Notes: generated by a model not told the origin, from the letters alone. DNA of 64,000 bases from Juglans regia (GCF_001411555.2 NC_049912.1:31039514-31103513); one strand, 5' to 3'; counted from the stretch's first letter, positions 46,766-58,677 are shown. Numbers and translations are program-made.

Positions 46766-47140
46766 AAGATGCAGAAGCTAGAGATGAGTTTGTAAATCTG
46801 AAGAGAATTGCGTACCAACGGCGAGAAGAAATCTGAAGAGCACGGGAAATTTTTTTTCTTCCTTGAGTTGAGTTTGTAAATTGTTCTGTCAATGTGAATC
46901 TGGAAAAGCAAGAGACGTTGAAATCCATCTCTTGTATGTAAATGTCAGATATTTTATGTGTCGCACGACGAAATGCTAACTGAACGGAGAAGAGTAAAAT
47001 TCGAACTGAGAATAAAGGAATTTCATAAAGGCAACAAGAAAAAGCAACGATAAGAAAAGAGAGTGCTGGATGGCACTATTCACTACTGTTGATCTTATAC
47101 ACGCTTTTAAGTATTAGGAAGATAGGAAGATATTTAACAC

Positions 47141-47564
47141 TTAAGTCCTGAAAACATCATGCTTGTTGGACAGCAAAATTCCACCTGAATCTGAAGCAAC
47201 GGGTAATTTCTCCAACCTATCAGTGAGAGTTCTCTCAGTCTTTCCACTCCAGTGCTTAGAAACATAGACCCAGAACTTGAAACATTCTTTATGTGGCAGT
47301 TGGGGTCTTGAACTTTTCCCAAACCTTCCAAAGCTGGCAGTAATCATCAACAGAGGGATTGTTTTTATCATTGAAAGCCTTTGAGAAAAAAAAGAGTAGC
47401 TTCTGATCATAGTATTTTTCCAAAAATATTGTCCGATTGAGGGGGGTCGTCGCTGGTGAGGGAGTTCGGGGTGATGAGAAGACATCAACTGAGGGGTGAG
47501 GGAGTGGGAGAAGCATTTTGTCGGATGAGGGCAATCCTAGGTGAACCGTGACGTGGGCGACCAA
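47141..47564 (-). pseudogene. fragment of a NO VEIN-like (HSP90-type ATPase) gene
   Basis: Two overlapping minus-strand frames together read like an internal part of the plant NO VEIN / histidine-kinase-like ATPase family: PSVDDYCQLWKVWE in the first, then KECFKFWVYVSKHWSGKTER, LEKLPVASDSGGILLSNKHD and VF in the second. The change of frame near 47310 and the stop after the last block show it is broken. It lies in RPS4 intron 1 opposite to the host gene, a typical captured or inserted gene fragment. Identification is from memory of the family pattern. Confidence 0.6.
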
Positions 47565-48806
47565 ACCAGTTTATCACATCAGGTGTGTGGTGTGTGTTGT
47601 TTTAGACCGGAGGATGAATAGATTTGTTGTTAATTTGTACTTGCTTGGTTAAGACATTTTCAACAGAAGATGTTAAATATGCATCGATTTTTTTTTTTTT
47701 TAAATCATCACCATGAAGGGAGATTTTTTTTTTTTTTTTTTATCGGTCATGATCATGAAAGGAGACTTAACGCATTTAGCTGGATAACCCATATGACTTT
47801 GCCTGCTGCTTATAATTTTGCTCTTATCTTCATCGTGCGTTTCTTGGTATAGTTATACTTTGGATAGTTTGGTTTTCTGTACTTTATGCTTATGGCTTTA
47901 ACAGGCAAGAGGATTGAAGAAGCATTTGAAGAGGCTCAATGCCCCAAAGCATTGGATGCTCGATAAACTTGGTGGCGCATTTGTGAGTTAAATTTGGGTG
48001 CTTGTTTTCCCTCCATAATGATGCTTTTCATGGTACAACCGTTTAGATATGTTCTAAGTTTTTTATGCATTTTATTTCTCTGTTTAGGCTCCCAAGCCTT
48101 TGTCTGGACCTCACACATCCAGGGAATGCCTTCCATTAATTCTTATCTTGCAAAACAGGTTGAAAAAAAGGCTCTCACATACTGTGAGGTCATCGCCATT
48201 TTGACGCAATGCCATGTTTTGGTTGATGGGAAGGTCAGGACTGATAAAACATATCCTGCAGGTTTCATGGGTACAAGCATCAAACTGGCTTTACTTGGGT
48301 TGTTTATGAAACTTGTCTGTGCATTCATATTAGTGTGAAGTAAAGCCATCTCTTTGTATTTTTTTTTATCACTGTAAATGAGAGATTTAAGGCGGACAAT
48401 AGGATAAGTTGTTAGGATCAGTGTGTGATGTGGTATAGGCAGTGTGGTTTGCTTCCTTTCCATTTTAGTTGTGGAGTATTATTGGACCTAATATGTATTT
48501 CTTTGATTTTATTGGTGGGGATGCATAATTTCTTAAAAGTTAAAAGTATGCCTGTCTTTGACAGATATTGTATCAATCCCCAAAACAAACGAGAACTTCC
48601 GTCTCCTTTATGACACCAAGTGTTGGTTTGTCTCCACTCAATCTGGGATGAAGAGGCCAAGGTAATGCTATTCAGTGGTATCAAATATGTCTTTAGTTAA
48701 ATCTCAATTGCAAGGATATGATTTAAATCTTCAGAGTGAGCGGATATGATGTAATGACACACTTTTGCATGAGGAATCCTTTAATTGCTTTATTCTGATA
48801 TTGAAG

Positions 48807-48944
48807 TGAATTAGAGTTAGATAAATTTAATCTTATTATTTTTCCCGCTATTTTGTCAAGTTGTATATAAAGGCACACATGTAATACTTTCAGCTTATAA
48901 TAAAGAATATACAAGAATATTTTCTCTCTTTTCTATTCTTTACA
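48807..48944 (+). repeat. Copia 5' LTR
   Basis: 138 bp, TG to ACA, with promoter-like GTATATAAAGGC. It differs from the 3' LTR at three positions that I counted (bases 3 and 13, and a C/T near base 86). Confidence 0.92.
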
Positions 48945-51900
48945 TGGTATCAGAAGTATTTTCTTTCCACACCCTACGAACATGAGTACTTCGTTTGTTT
49001 TCTCTGATTCTCCTCCTGTCTCTGAAGATCCCTCCAGCCCTTTCTTCCTTCATCATGGTGATAGTCCCGGCTCCTTACTGGTTACACAAGTTCTCAATGG
49101 TGAGAATTATCATACCTGGCGCAGCTCCATGTTGATGGCCTTGACAACGAAAAACAAAATCGGATTTGTTGATGGTTCTATCTCGAAGCCTTCCAATTCT
49201 TCTTCTCTGTTTCCTTCTTGGATCAAATGTAATAATATGGTTCTATTTTGGCTCCTCAACTCTTTTTCCAAAAAGATCGCAGCTAGTGTGATTTATGAAG
49301 ACTCTGCGATGGCGATGTGGTCTGATCTCAAGGATCGATTCTCTCAAGCCAACGGACCTCGAATTTTCCAGCTACAAAAAGCAATTGCTTCTCTCACTCA
49401 AGATCATCTTACGGTTAGTGCCTATTTCACTCAAATGAAAGGACTATGGGATGAGCTAGTCAATTACAGGCCACTGCCGTCATGTTCTTGTGGCGCATTA
49501 CGTTCCCATGCCTCTTTGTTCTCACTGTGGAATACGAGGACACACTGTTGATAAATGCTTTAAGCTCCATGGATATCCACCAGGATATCGACCTCAAGCT
49601 CGGTCCTCGGTTCCTTCTGCTCATCAAGTTACTTCTACTGATTCTTTGCCTCTTTCACATTCACAGTGTCAGCAGCTTTTGGCTCTCCTTAATTTAGGGT
49701 CCCCTACTCCTACTCCTCAAGCAGCGAATGTAATTTCATCTTCCTCTTTTGATCATCTATCAGGTAAATCAGCTTCCAGCCATTCTGTTTTTTCCAGTAC
49801 TCACAAAAATTCTCTCAATCTTTCTGGTCATGACTGGATAATTGATACTGGCACGACAGATCATATGATCCACTCAATATCTTTGTTTAGTTCTTCTCAA
49901 CCTGTGCAGCATATTGTTGTCAAACTTCCTAATGGAGCTTCTGCTCATGTCAGTCACATAGGTTCTATTTTCTTGTCACCAACTCTCATCTTGCATGATG
50001 TCCTTTGCGTTCCTTCATTTACTTTCAATCTTTTATCTGTTAGCAAGTTAACTAGTTCATCTTGCTGTCTCATTTTTCTTCATAATGCATGCTTTATTCA
50101 GGACCTCATACATTAGAGGACGATTGGGAGGGGACAAGCTAGAGGAGGATTATACATGCTGCAACTTCATCAACCAGTTCATGGCTTTAATTCTAAAGAT
50201 GTCTCTTCTGTTCCTTCTAGTTTTTTTGTTTCTAGAACAATTAATGATGCTTCTGTTGATATTTGGCATCAAAGGTTGGGTCACACATCCTTTTCTCGTA
50301 TGAAGCTTTTGCCTATTTTTTCTTCCATTGTTTCCAATAATAATTTCAGACATTGTAATGTTTGCCCTCTTGCTAAACATAAGAGGTTGTCTTTTCTTGT
50401 TAGTGAACATACTTCTTCAATACCTTTTGAACTTGTTCATGTTGATATTTGGGGACCTTTCTCTCCTCCATCAATAGAAGGTTTTCGCTTCTTTTTAACC
50501 ATAGTAGATGATTACTCCCGTAGCATTTGGATTTATTTACTTAAATCTAAATCTGATACTCAAACTCATTTACAATATTTCATTGCTATGGTACTTACAA
50601 AAAAAACAATATTTCATTGCTATGGTTGAAACACAATTTGTTTCCAATATCAAAATCATTCGTTCTGATAATGGAAATGAATTTGCTATGAATCATTTTT
50701 TCTCTAGCAAAGGCATTATCCATCAATTGTCTTGTGTAGCCTCAACAAAATTCAGTTGTCGAAAGAAAGCATCAGCACATTTTAAATGTAGCTCGTGCTC
50801 TTCTTTTTCAATCCAATATCCATTTGCTTTTCTGGAGTGATTGTATACTTACTGCAGTATACCTTATTAATAGAACTCATTCTCCTATTATTTCTAATAA
50901 AACTCCTTATGACTTACTCTTCAGCAAGTTACCATCATAGACACATTTGAAAGTCTTTGGTTCTCTCTGTTATGCATCTACTTTAACACATAACAGATCC
51001 AAGTTTGCTCCAAGAGCTCGTCGTTGCATCTTTCTTGGATATCCTCTTGCTTCTATGGGTTACAAGCTATATGACATTGATAATCATTCCATCTTTGTTT
51101 CTCGTGATGTTCTTTTTCATGAGGAAATATTTCCTTTCAAATCCATGTCACAAAGTCTTGGTCATATTTCAGCTTTTAATTCTTCATCTGTTGTTCTTCC
51201 TAATCCTCTTCTTAATCATTCTGACTATGTTCCCTCTACTGTTGTTACTTCATCATCTGATCAATCTGTTCTAGATCCCATTCCATCCATAACACTTCTA
51301 TCTACTTCATGTCGAAGATCATCTAGAACACATAAGCCACCTGGTTACTTGCAGAACTACCATTGTTATTTAGCCTCTTCTACTACTTGTCCTTCTCCAA
51401 TCTCTTCTCCTTTAACTGGTCCTGAATTAGGTAAGCAATATTCTATCTCTTCATTTATTTCTTATTCTCAATTATCTTTATCTTACTAAGCATATGCTTT
51501 AGCCATTTCTTCAATTTTTGAGCCAAAATTCTATCATCAAGCTGTGAAATTTCCTCATTGGAGAACTTCTATGGAAGAAGAAATTTCTGCTTTACAACAG
51601 AATAATACTTGGACCTTAACCACTCTACCACCCAACAAACATCCAATTGGATGCAAATGGGTGTATAAGGTCAAACATAAATATGATGGAACCCTTGAAA
51701 GATATAAAACTAGGTTGGTAGCTAAAGGTTTCACTCAACAAGAAGGGATCAGCCTCTTTGATACTTTTTCACCAGTTGCAAAAATGGTTATAGTCAAATG
51801 TTTGTTAGCCATTGCTGCCATCAAAGGTTGGCATCTAATTCAATTAGATGTCAACAATGCATTTTTGCATGGTGAGTTGAAAGAGGAAGTTTATGTCTTT

Positions 51901-53056
51901 ACCTCCTGGTTTTGGTGAAAAAGAGGATACTAGAGTGTGTCGACTCAATAAATTTTTGTATGGTTTAAAGCAAGCATCACAACAGTGGTTTGCTAAGTTT
52001 TCTTCCACACTCATTGGACATGGCTTTGTACAATCAAAAGCAAATTATTCCTTTTTCACTCGATCTCAAGGCTCATCTTTTATCGCCTTATTGGTTTATG
52101 TCAACGACATTTTGATAGCAAGTAATGACACTGCAACAGTTCACACTCTCAAAGTATTTATTGATCAACAGTTCAAATTAAAAAATCTTGGATCTTTAAA
52201 ATTTTTTTTGGGATTTGAGGTTGCTCGTAGCTCCAAAGGTATATCCCTTTCTCAAAGGAAAAATACTTTGGAAATACTTTCTGACACTGGTTACTTGGGA
52301 TGTAAACCAGTAAAGACTCCCATGGAACAAAATGTTAAACTATCTCGGACTAATGGTGTTCCTCTTGATGATGCTAAAGTTTATCGAAGATTGGTAGGTC
52401 GATTATTGTATCTCACCATAACAAGACCTGATATTACTTTTGCTGTTCATATTCTTAGCCAATTTATGGACTCACCTCGGCAGCCTCATCTACATGCTGC
52501 ATATCGAGTATTGTAGTATTTGAAGTCAGCTCCAGCCCAAGGCCTTTTCTTTCCTGCAACTTCATCTCTCAACTTGAGTGCCTTCACAGATTCTGATTGG
52601 GCTAGCTGCCAAGATACCAGACAATCTCTCAATTGTTTTTGTATTTTTCTTGGTAACTCACTTGTGTCATGGAAGTCCAAGAAGCAGGCTGTTGTTTCTA
52701 GACCCTCTGCTGAAGAAGAGTACCGTGCGATGGCCATTACAGTTTGTGAATTAGTTTGGCTTTCATCCTTGTTGTCTGATCTTCAAGCCCCTCCATATGT
52801 TGTTTCCTTATACTGTGACAGCAAATATGCAATTCATATTGCTTTGAATCCTGTTTTTCACAAACAAACAAAGCACATCTAGATTGATTGCCACTTCGTT
52901 CGTGACAAGATACAAGATGGTTTTCTTCGTACTTTTCATGTTTCTTCCAAGAACCAACTTGCTGACTGTTTCACAAAAGCTTTAGGTTTACCTTTGTTTT
53001 CTGTTATGATGTTCAAACTGAGTCTTATTGACATTCATGCTCCAGCTTGAGGAGGG

Positions 53057-53194
53057 TGTATTAGAGTTTGATAAATTTAATCTTATTATTTTTCCCGCTA
53101 TTTTGTCAAGTTGTATATAAAGGCACACATGTAATACTTTTAGCTTATAATAAAGAATATACAAGAATATTTTCTCTCTTTTCTATTCTTTACA
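53057..53194 (+). repeat. Copia 3' LTR
   Basis: 138 bp, starts TGTATTAGAG and ends TTCTTTACA, followed by AAGTG. The 5' LTR is preceded by TTGAAG; the flanks agree as AAGTG if one TG was lost from the start of the left LTR. Confidence 0.92.
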
Positions 53195-53505
53195 AAGTGT
53201 TTACTTTTGCAATTTAAGCTTTGCAAAGTCCGCTCTGTGCAGTTTGGGCAAAAAGGTATCCCATAACTAGACACCTACGATGGACGAACCATCCGCTACC
53301 CAGACCCTCATAATAAGGCTAATGACACAATCAAGCTAGACCTGGAGAGCAACAAGATCACCGTGTTCATCAAGTTTTGATGTTGGGCATGTAGTCATGG
53401 TGACAGGTGGAAGAAACAAGGGGGCGTGTTCGAGTCATCAAGAACAGGGCGAAGCATAAAGGGAGCTTTGAGACTGTCCATATTCAGGATGCATTTGTCA
53501 ATTTG

Positions 53506-53990
53506 TTTAGGACTTATAGAGGTTTAGTTTAAAGTGAAGTTTTGACAATAACCAAAATATTAGACAGAATATAGAAAGATATGTAAAATATTGACTGTTA
53601 TAAGCCAAGATAAAACTTTTAAAAAATTCATTTTCGTAGTTGATAGTACCGATAGATACTTCGGATTAAGGGGAGCCCCAACCCAGGAATAAGTACCAAA
53701 AAGACCCCATAAATTGGTACAAACTGTCAGAATACTAAATTGCCTATATTTCATGAGAAAAGTTTGGGACCAGATAGGTGTAAAACAACTTTTTGCACCA
53801 ACCAATAATAATGTGCCACGTAGACATTCCAGGAAAACACAACAAGAACCCAATCCCCTCTTTTCCTTCGAATCGCTCTCCCTCCCTCCAAATTCTTCTC
53901 CATCATCTGCACTCAAGTTTTCTCAGAGAAAAAACCCTCCCCACAACGACAAACAAAACAAAAGGATCGAATGCTGCAGTGATATCCACT
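53506..53990. other. spacer, no gene recognised
   Basis: Between the end of the RPS4 pseudogene and the subtilase fragment. Frames on both strands (up to 118 residues at 53560-53916) have no known domain. Confidence 0.5.
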
Positions 53991-53995
53991 AATCA

Positions 53996-54335
53996 GTGCT
54001 GAAGATGCTACTGCTGCTAATGCATCAGCTCCAAAAGCGTAAGCACAAATGCTCCTGTCACTCAAATAATACGAATGAATTTATTCCATTTTCCTATCAT
54101 AAAATTGTTAAATTATTTTATTTTAAAATCAAAATTTCCGTGTAGTCTTCTCTTTCAGGTCGGAACTCTTGATCTCAAGAAAGTGAAAGACAAGATTTTG
54201 GTATGTCTCCGTAGGAAAATTGGAAGAGCTGTAAAGGGGTATCATGCTCCTGCCGTAGGTGCCGTGGGAATGATATTGGCTAATGATGATAGCAATGGCA
54301 ATGGGAATGGAGTTTCATTTTTTGGTGCCATTTAG
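53996..54335 (+). pseudogene. subtilisin-like protease fragment (PA-domain part)
   Basis: Two exon-like pieces: SAEDATAANASAPKA (53996-54038, followed by GTAAGC) and, after a TTTCAG acceptor at about 54158, VGTLDLKKVKDKILVCLRRK then AVGAVGMILANDDSNGNG. These match the start of the protease-associated insert in plant SBT5-type subtilases (GTLDPKKVKGKILVCLRG pattern). The catalytic Asp, His and Ser regions are all absent, and a stop follows at 54335, so it is a relic. Confidence 0.75.
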
Positions 54336-55005
54336 TCTTCTCCATTTTTTTGTAGTTCTCTGTGTTCCATTTTTTTGACAAGAGAGAAGAAAGAAAAGAG
54401 TAGATCAAGTGGAGGCAGGTTCTTCTTGTGTTTTTCTAAAATGCTTATTGATTGGTGCGAAAAGTTATTTTACATCCATCCGATCCGAAGCTTTCCTCAT
54501 ATTTCATTCCAAAGGGTAAAACAAATAAGAAAAACACCATACACAGAAAATATCTACCGAAATTCTTTTATTTATTTATTATTTATTTTATTTTTACTTA
54601 ATAATTAAGAAAACATTTTTTAAATAAATATGTAATTTTTTTATTTTTAAAAAATATTTAAATAGTTTAAAAAAATAGTGAAAGAAAAGATAAAAAAAAA
54701 TATTTTAAGTGTTCGGCAAAAGATTTTGGTAAAAATCTTATGTGGACGACGTCCAAAAAATAAATAGGTTGGTTGATCATAAAAGCATTGAAGGAAAGAG
54801 TGTTAGTCACCGTGGGGTCGTGAAATTCAAGAAAGATGTCTAAAATAAGTCCACGTGCATTCGCCAAATTGTAACCAGTGTCCAGACCCAGCATTCTTAA
54901 TTATACAACTAACAAACAACATTAAAATACATCGATAGAATACTCCCCATAACACTAAAAACCTGAAAGAAACAAAACAGAGTCACCATCAAGCAGCAAT
55001 TGCAT
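54336..55005. other. intergenic and ferritin 3' flank
   Basis: AT-rich; no coding feature. The right part should include the ferritin 3' untranslated region. Confidence 0.5.
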
Positions 55006-56907
55006 CTACTTCCCCTCTTCATGAAGCAACATCTGATCAAAGTGCCAGACTCCTGAAAATCCACGAACCAACCAGTTTAGAAGCAGAAGAGTTTACGGGT
55101 AAGATTTAAGTCATAAGAGGGTGGGTGAAAAGGAGTTGGAAATAAGTGAAAAATGAAGTGGACTTGGGGATCCCTACCATGTCCTTTGCCAACTCTTCTC
55201 AACTGAGCAACATATTCCGACATTTTCTTGATGGCTTCCACCTATCGTCAGGCCAAAAATAAAAATAAAAATAAAACAACGGTCGATTCCCATAGTCTTC
55301 TGAAGAAACAAATTTCAAACAGAAAAAGGAAGAGTATTTTGTTTACCTGCTCACTTAAAAACTCGCTGTCAACAAAATCCGCCAACTGCACGTCATTGTT
55401 CCGCTCAGCCACCTATTAATCAAAGTTATGAGCACGAATACAAATTGCGTTCAAATTGTCTTAAACAAAATAAAACGAAGTAACTAAATAACTCGAACAA
55501 AGTGCAGGACAGATGTACTACAGTGTGTAAATTGAGGAGCTTTTCATTTGTAAGCTTCTCCAAAGCCAATGCAAGCTCCATGGCTGAATCAAGAGAATAG
55601 ACAGCATTAGTTCTCGTTTAAAAAAAAAAAAACCCGATTTTCGTAAAGATTTAAAACCATTAGATGCATGTACACAACTTCGCTGTCACGTAAACAAACA
55701 AAAGCAACAAATCAGTTCAGAACTTGGTGGAGATTGAATAATGTCACATATTGCCTAGAAGATTCCATGGTGTTAATTCATCAAGTCCACTATATCAAAA
55801 CTCCATCCCTTTCTCACAAGCATATTCTCTATAGGGTGCTGCGACTCAAATGAGTACCACAATTTCATTCAAGAAAACATCTATCGTACAAATAGCATGT
55901 AGCACTAACTTCACATTTAATTGTAGAATTCACATGGATTAGAAAAATCTAAGTTTGGTTGAGTTCTTAAAACAAAAAAGAGGGATCAATGAAACATTGA
56001 GACTTACCATATAACGCATCTCCCTTCTCTTGATGATCGTATTCAGAAGGTGGCATTACTATAGACTGCAGTTTCACTCTTCCACCTCGTTTGTTCTGAG
56101 CATTTTTAAAAACAAACAAAAACCGCAAGTCGGATTTAACCAGAAAGGAAACCAAAACGAAATCAAAGAATGCAAAGTATCAATAGGAACATAAGCTTTA
56201 AGTGCTATGTGCCAAGCACCTGATATTCCATAAATTTCTCCGCATGTTCCCTTTCTTCTTCACTCGATTCCTCGAAAAACCTATTCAAAACAAAAACGTA
56301 TAAGCCAGATAACAAATATAAGGAATAGAAAAATACAAACAAGAGTGTTTAAGAGCAAAGAAAGAAACGAGAAAAATTACTTGGCAAGACCCTTCAGCGC
56401 AATGTTGTCCCTATCGAAGTAAGCGAACATGGCATGGTAAACATAGGAGACATTGTATTCCACACTGTCATTACAACAAACAAAAAGATAACAAATCACA
56501 AATAGAAAGAACCACAATCGCAATAGACGAAACCAACCCGTGAATTCACAAACTTAACACGATTAAACCTTTTTTTTTTTAAAGAAAGAAAAAGCATACT
56601 TTATCTGCTCATTAACAGCGGCCTCGCTCTCGTCTAAGTACTTCTGGCGAGCGAGGGAGACTTGTGGGGCGGTGGGGACGAGGTCGAGCTCCTTCTTGAC
56701 CTCTTCGAAGGGCTCGAAAACGACACCGGTGAGGGACCGGTTGTTCGCACCCTTTGAAGCCGTACAGAAGGAAAAGGCACTTTCTTTCTTGACTGGAGAA
56801 AAGCGGAGGCTTGAAACCAAAGAAGCGGAAGAGTCGAGAGGGGAAAATAGAGACTCGCCACGAGGAGGCTTGAAAAGAGGAAAAACAGGGGTAGACCTGA
56901 GCATCAT
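55006..56907 (-). CDS. FER: plastid ferritin
   Basis: Eight proposed exons: 56907-56600, 56464-56381, 56280-56220, 56095-56008, 55583-55522, 55412-55347, 55241-55178 and 55052-55006, giving 259 residues, the usual plant size. Residues about 1-50 are a Ser-rich plastid transit peptide, followed by the extension peptide ([20 protein letters not shown]) and the four-helix ferritin fold: [92 protein letters not shown] and [15 protein letters not shown]. Ferroxidase-site glutamates and the EREHAE motif are present. The 24-mer stores iron in plastids and limits oxidative stress. Two ATGs are adjacent (56907 and 56904); the first was used. Promoter elements are listed separately. Confidence 0.96.
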
Positions 56908-57045
56908 GGTGTTTCAGGAACAGAGAGGATCACAGATTGAAGAGTAGAGGAAGGAATATCTGTTTCAAGAATAAGAGGAAATGGGAGAAAATGTGAGAGG
57001 CGGCGAGGAGAGGAGTGGCGAGGAAAGATCGGCATGGGGGTACTT

Positions 57046-57053
57046 TATTTATA
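57046..57053 (-). promoter_or_regulatory. TATA box of the ferritin gene
   Basis: TATAAATA on the minus strand, about 140 bp upstream of the ATG, leaving a leader of roughly 110 bases. Confidence 0.65.
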
Positions 57054-57122
57054 TCAACAGCTGAAGATGGGTGTGGGCTAGTGACACATGGACGGATGAG
57101 AGTGATAGATGGAAGTGGGCGC

Positions 57123-57136
57123 GTGGCCGGCTCGTG
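57123..57136 (-). promoter_or_regulatory. iron-dependent regulatory sequence (IDRS)-like box of the ferritin gene
   Basis: CACGAGCCGGCCAC on the minus strand matches the plant ferritin IDRS pattern CACGAGNCCNCCAC at all but one fixed position. It lies about 216 bp upstream of the ATG and 70 bp upstream of the TATA box, similar to known ferritin promoters. The IDRS represses ferritin transcription when iron is low. Confidence 0.65.
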
Positions 57137-57199
57137 GTCCTTATCCGGAATCCCAAGGAAATATCTGGAATTTTGTGTCGGCAAATTGCTGCCAAAATT

Positions 57200-58219
57200 T
57201 TCTTACTTTTGCTGTTATCTTCCCCTTAATAATGAGTTTAGTGGGAGAGTAGTCTTATCTTCCCTTTTTAATGAGTTTAGTGGGAGATCTTGTAGTCTTG
57301 TACAGCCTTTTTACCTTTTCCAAGGATTAAAATACGAGAGAGAGCATGCATGAACAGAGCAAAAATGCTTGAATATAAACCTAGATTTTGAAGTGAGACC
57401 TCTGTTTCTGGAGAAACCACTGACCCAGTGCTGTCCTTTCATTCCTATTAAAACCCATTAATTACCCCTCTTATGGGCGGGAGATAATCCAATCTGAAAG
57501 TGGCACGCAGTTTAATTACGAGAGCTGTTATGGGGAGTTTTGCAGAGCTTGTGGATGAAGAAAGAAAGACAACTGCTACCGAGTACCCAACTGTACATTG
57601 GATCTTTTTAAATGGGGTTGAAAGTTTATACGAAAAGTTTTTGAAGTTAACTTCATTGTAATAAATGAGAAATTTCTAAAAGTTAAGAAGGTCTAAACTG
57701 CTGATCGAACCGATCGGAGGCGATGCTCATGTCAAGGGGCATTTGATTTGTTGTTATAGAGTTTTTAATTTTTCTATTAAGGTTTAGAGTCAAGATGGCA
57801 GGGCCACCAGTTTGAGTTCAAGCCCACCCAGTCTACCGATTCGGCAGAGCTTTATCCATGGCCCAAAAGGATTACTTGACAGAATATGTGATTGCTGTAA
57901 TCTTTCTACTGGGCCGAGGCTCACACAGAAATCAGAATAGAAATTAAGAACCTTCCAAGAAAAAAAAAAAAAAGTTCATTTCAGTTGGTTTAAGCTTTAA
58001 ACACATGATTTTAATTTTTCCTATTATAAAGAAAACGTGCAAAACACCTGGCGAGGACCACGATGACAATTTCGCCGAATATATATATATATATATAGCA
58101 TGTAGTACCCACACCCAACTAACAATGGAAACAAAAGCAATTGGATCTTATTAGGCAACAACGATGAATGACCCTTTTTTTCCCCGGCGACGAATCTTCA
58201 TCGACACGATGCTCATTTA
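57200..58219. other. intergenic, no gene recognised
   Basis: 57220-57300 has a short duplicated segment (TTTAGTGGGAGA at about 57237 and 57277). 57785-57840 contains GTTTGAGTTCAAGCCC, B-box-like, without an A box or tail at the right place. An (AT)n run lies at 58080-58097. Confidence 0.45.
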
Positions 58220-58421
58220 GGGCTTGTTTGGATTCACAAGTTATCTCAGCTCATTTCAACTCATCTCAACTCATCTCACTACTATTCATTACTATTCAGC
58301 AACTTTAACTCACAAATCTCACTACTATTCACAACTCATCTCATTACTATTCACAATCAATCTCAACTCATCTCAGCTCATTTCAAGTTATCTCAAGTCA
58401 TCTTCGAATCCAAACATCTCC
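58220..58421. mobile_element. Tourist-like MITE
   Basis: 202-bp copy from GGGCTTGTTTGGATTC to GAATCCAAACATCTCC with TTA on both sides (58217-58219 and 58422-58424). Its centre differs from the other copies: CACTACTATTCA repeats replace the AT-rich core, so it is a separate subfamily. Confidence 0.75.
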
Positions 58422-58646
58422 TTAATGTACGCCTTGAAGAACGTAACTCATGTTTTTCCGTCTAAAGTGGTGAAGATGTCTGTTTTTTTCCATAGTTTAT
58501 TTATCTCTGATAGATTCATAGAAACCAAAACAATTAACAAGTTTCTTCCCCGGCCTAGTTTTAATTATGATCGATCTCATGGCCTAGCTAGTTCGTAGAT
58601 CCCTAGGCTTCCAAAACATATATATGCATGTCATCATGTACTGTAC

Positions 58647-58649
<3 letters not shown>

Positions 58650-58677
<28 letters not shown>

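Larger units (their letters stand above)
48807..53194 (+). mobile_element. Copia LTR retrotransposon, defective
   Basis: 4388-bp element with 138-bp LTRs (48807-48944 and 53057-53194). The primer-binding site TGGTATCAGAAG at 48945 matches the initiator tRNA-Met type; the polypurine tract TTGAGGAGGG lies at 53047-53056. Domain order is Copia: gag from 48982 with a zinc knuckle CSHCGIRGHTVDKC in another frame, protease (IIDTGTTDHM), integrase zinc site and core, reverse transcriptase (51544-52480), RNase H ([16 protein letters not shown]). Frames are broken by shifts near 49480, 50600 and 51900 and by stops, and the RT active-site motif reads YVND. The gag start resembles the Ale/Retrofit lineage. 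Confidence 0.93.
40134..53505 (+). pseudogene. RPS4: ribosomal protein eS4 (RPS4) pseudogene, intron-containing, with nested insertions
   Basis: Exon 1 is only ATG (40134-40136); exon 2 is 47905-47982 (ARGLKKHLKRLNAPKHWMLD); exon 3 48088-48270; exon 4 about 48565-48661; exon 5 53213 to about 53505. The protein follows eS4 closely ([64 protein letters not shown]), so this is a duplicated gene, not a retrocopy. Lesions: a frameshift in an A-run near 48163-48170; a 1-base loss near 48630; the exon 5 acceptor reads GCAA instead of GCAG; a stop at 53264-53266; an extra T near 53378; and the C-terminus after the HIQDA block is missing. Intron 1 is enlarged to 7.8 kb by a Helitron and other material, intron 4 by a Copia element. 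Confidence 0.9.

Noticed and set aside
46120..46836. Open frames of 80-120 residues on both strands, Pro/His-rich
   Set aside because: Openness comes from high GC and a tandem duplication; one frame runs through the poly(A) as poly-Lys. No domain recognised.
57785..57840. Possible tRNA or SINE with GAGTTCAAGCCC
   Set aside because: No A box at proper distance, no cloverleaf pairing and no poly-A or target duplication.
58224..58598. 124-residue frame rich in Ser, Leu and Tyr
   Set aside because: Its first half is the translation of a MITE (TCAACTCATCTC repeats); no coding support.
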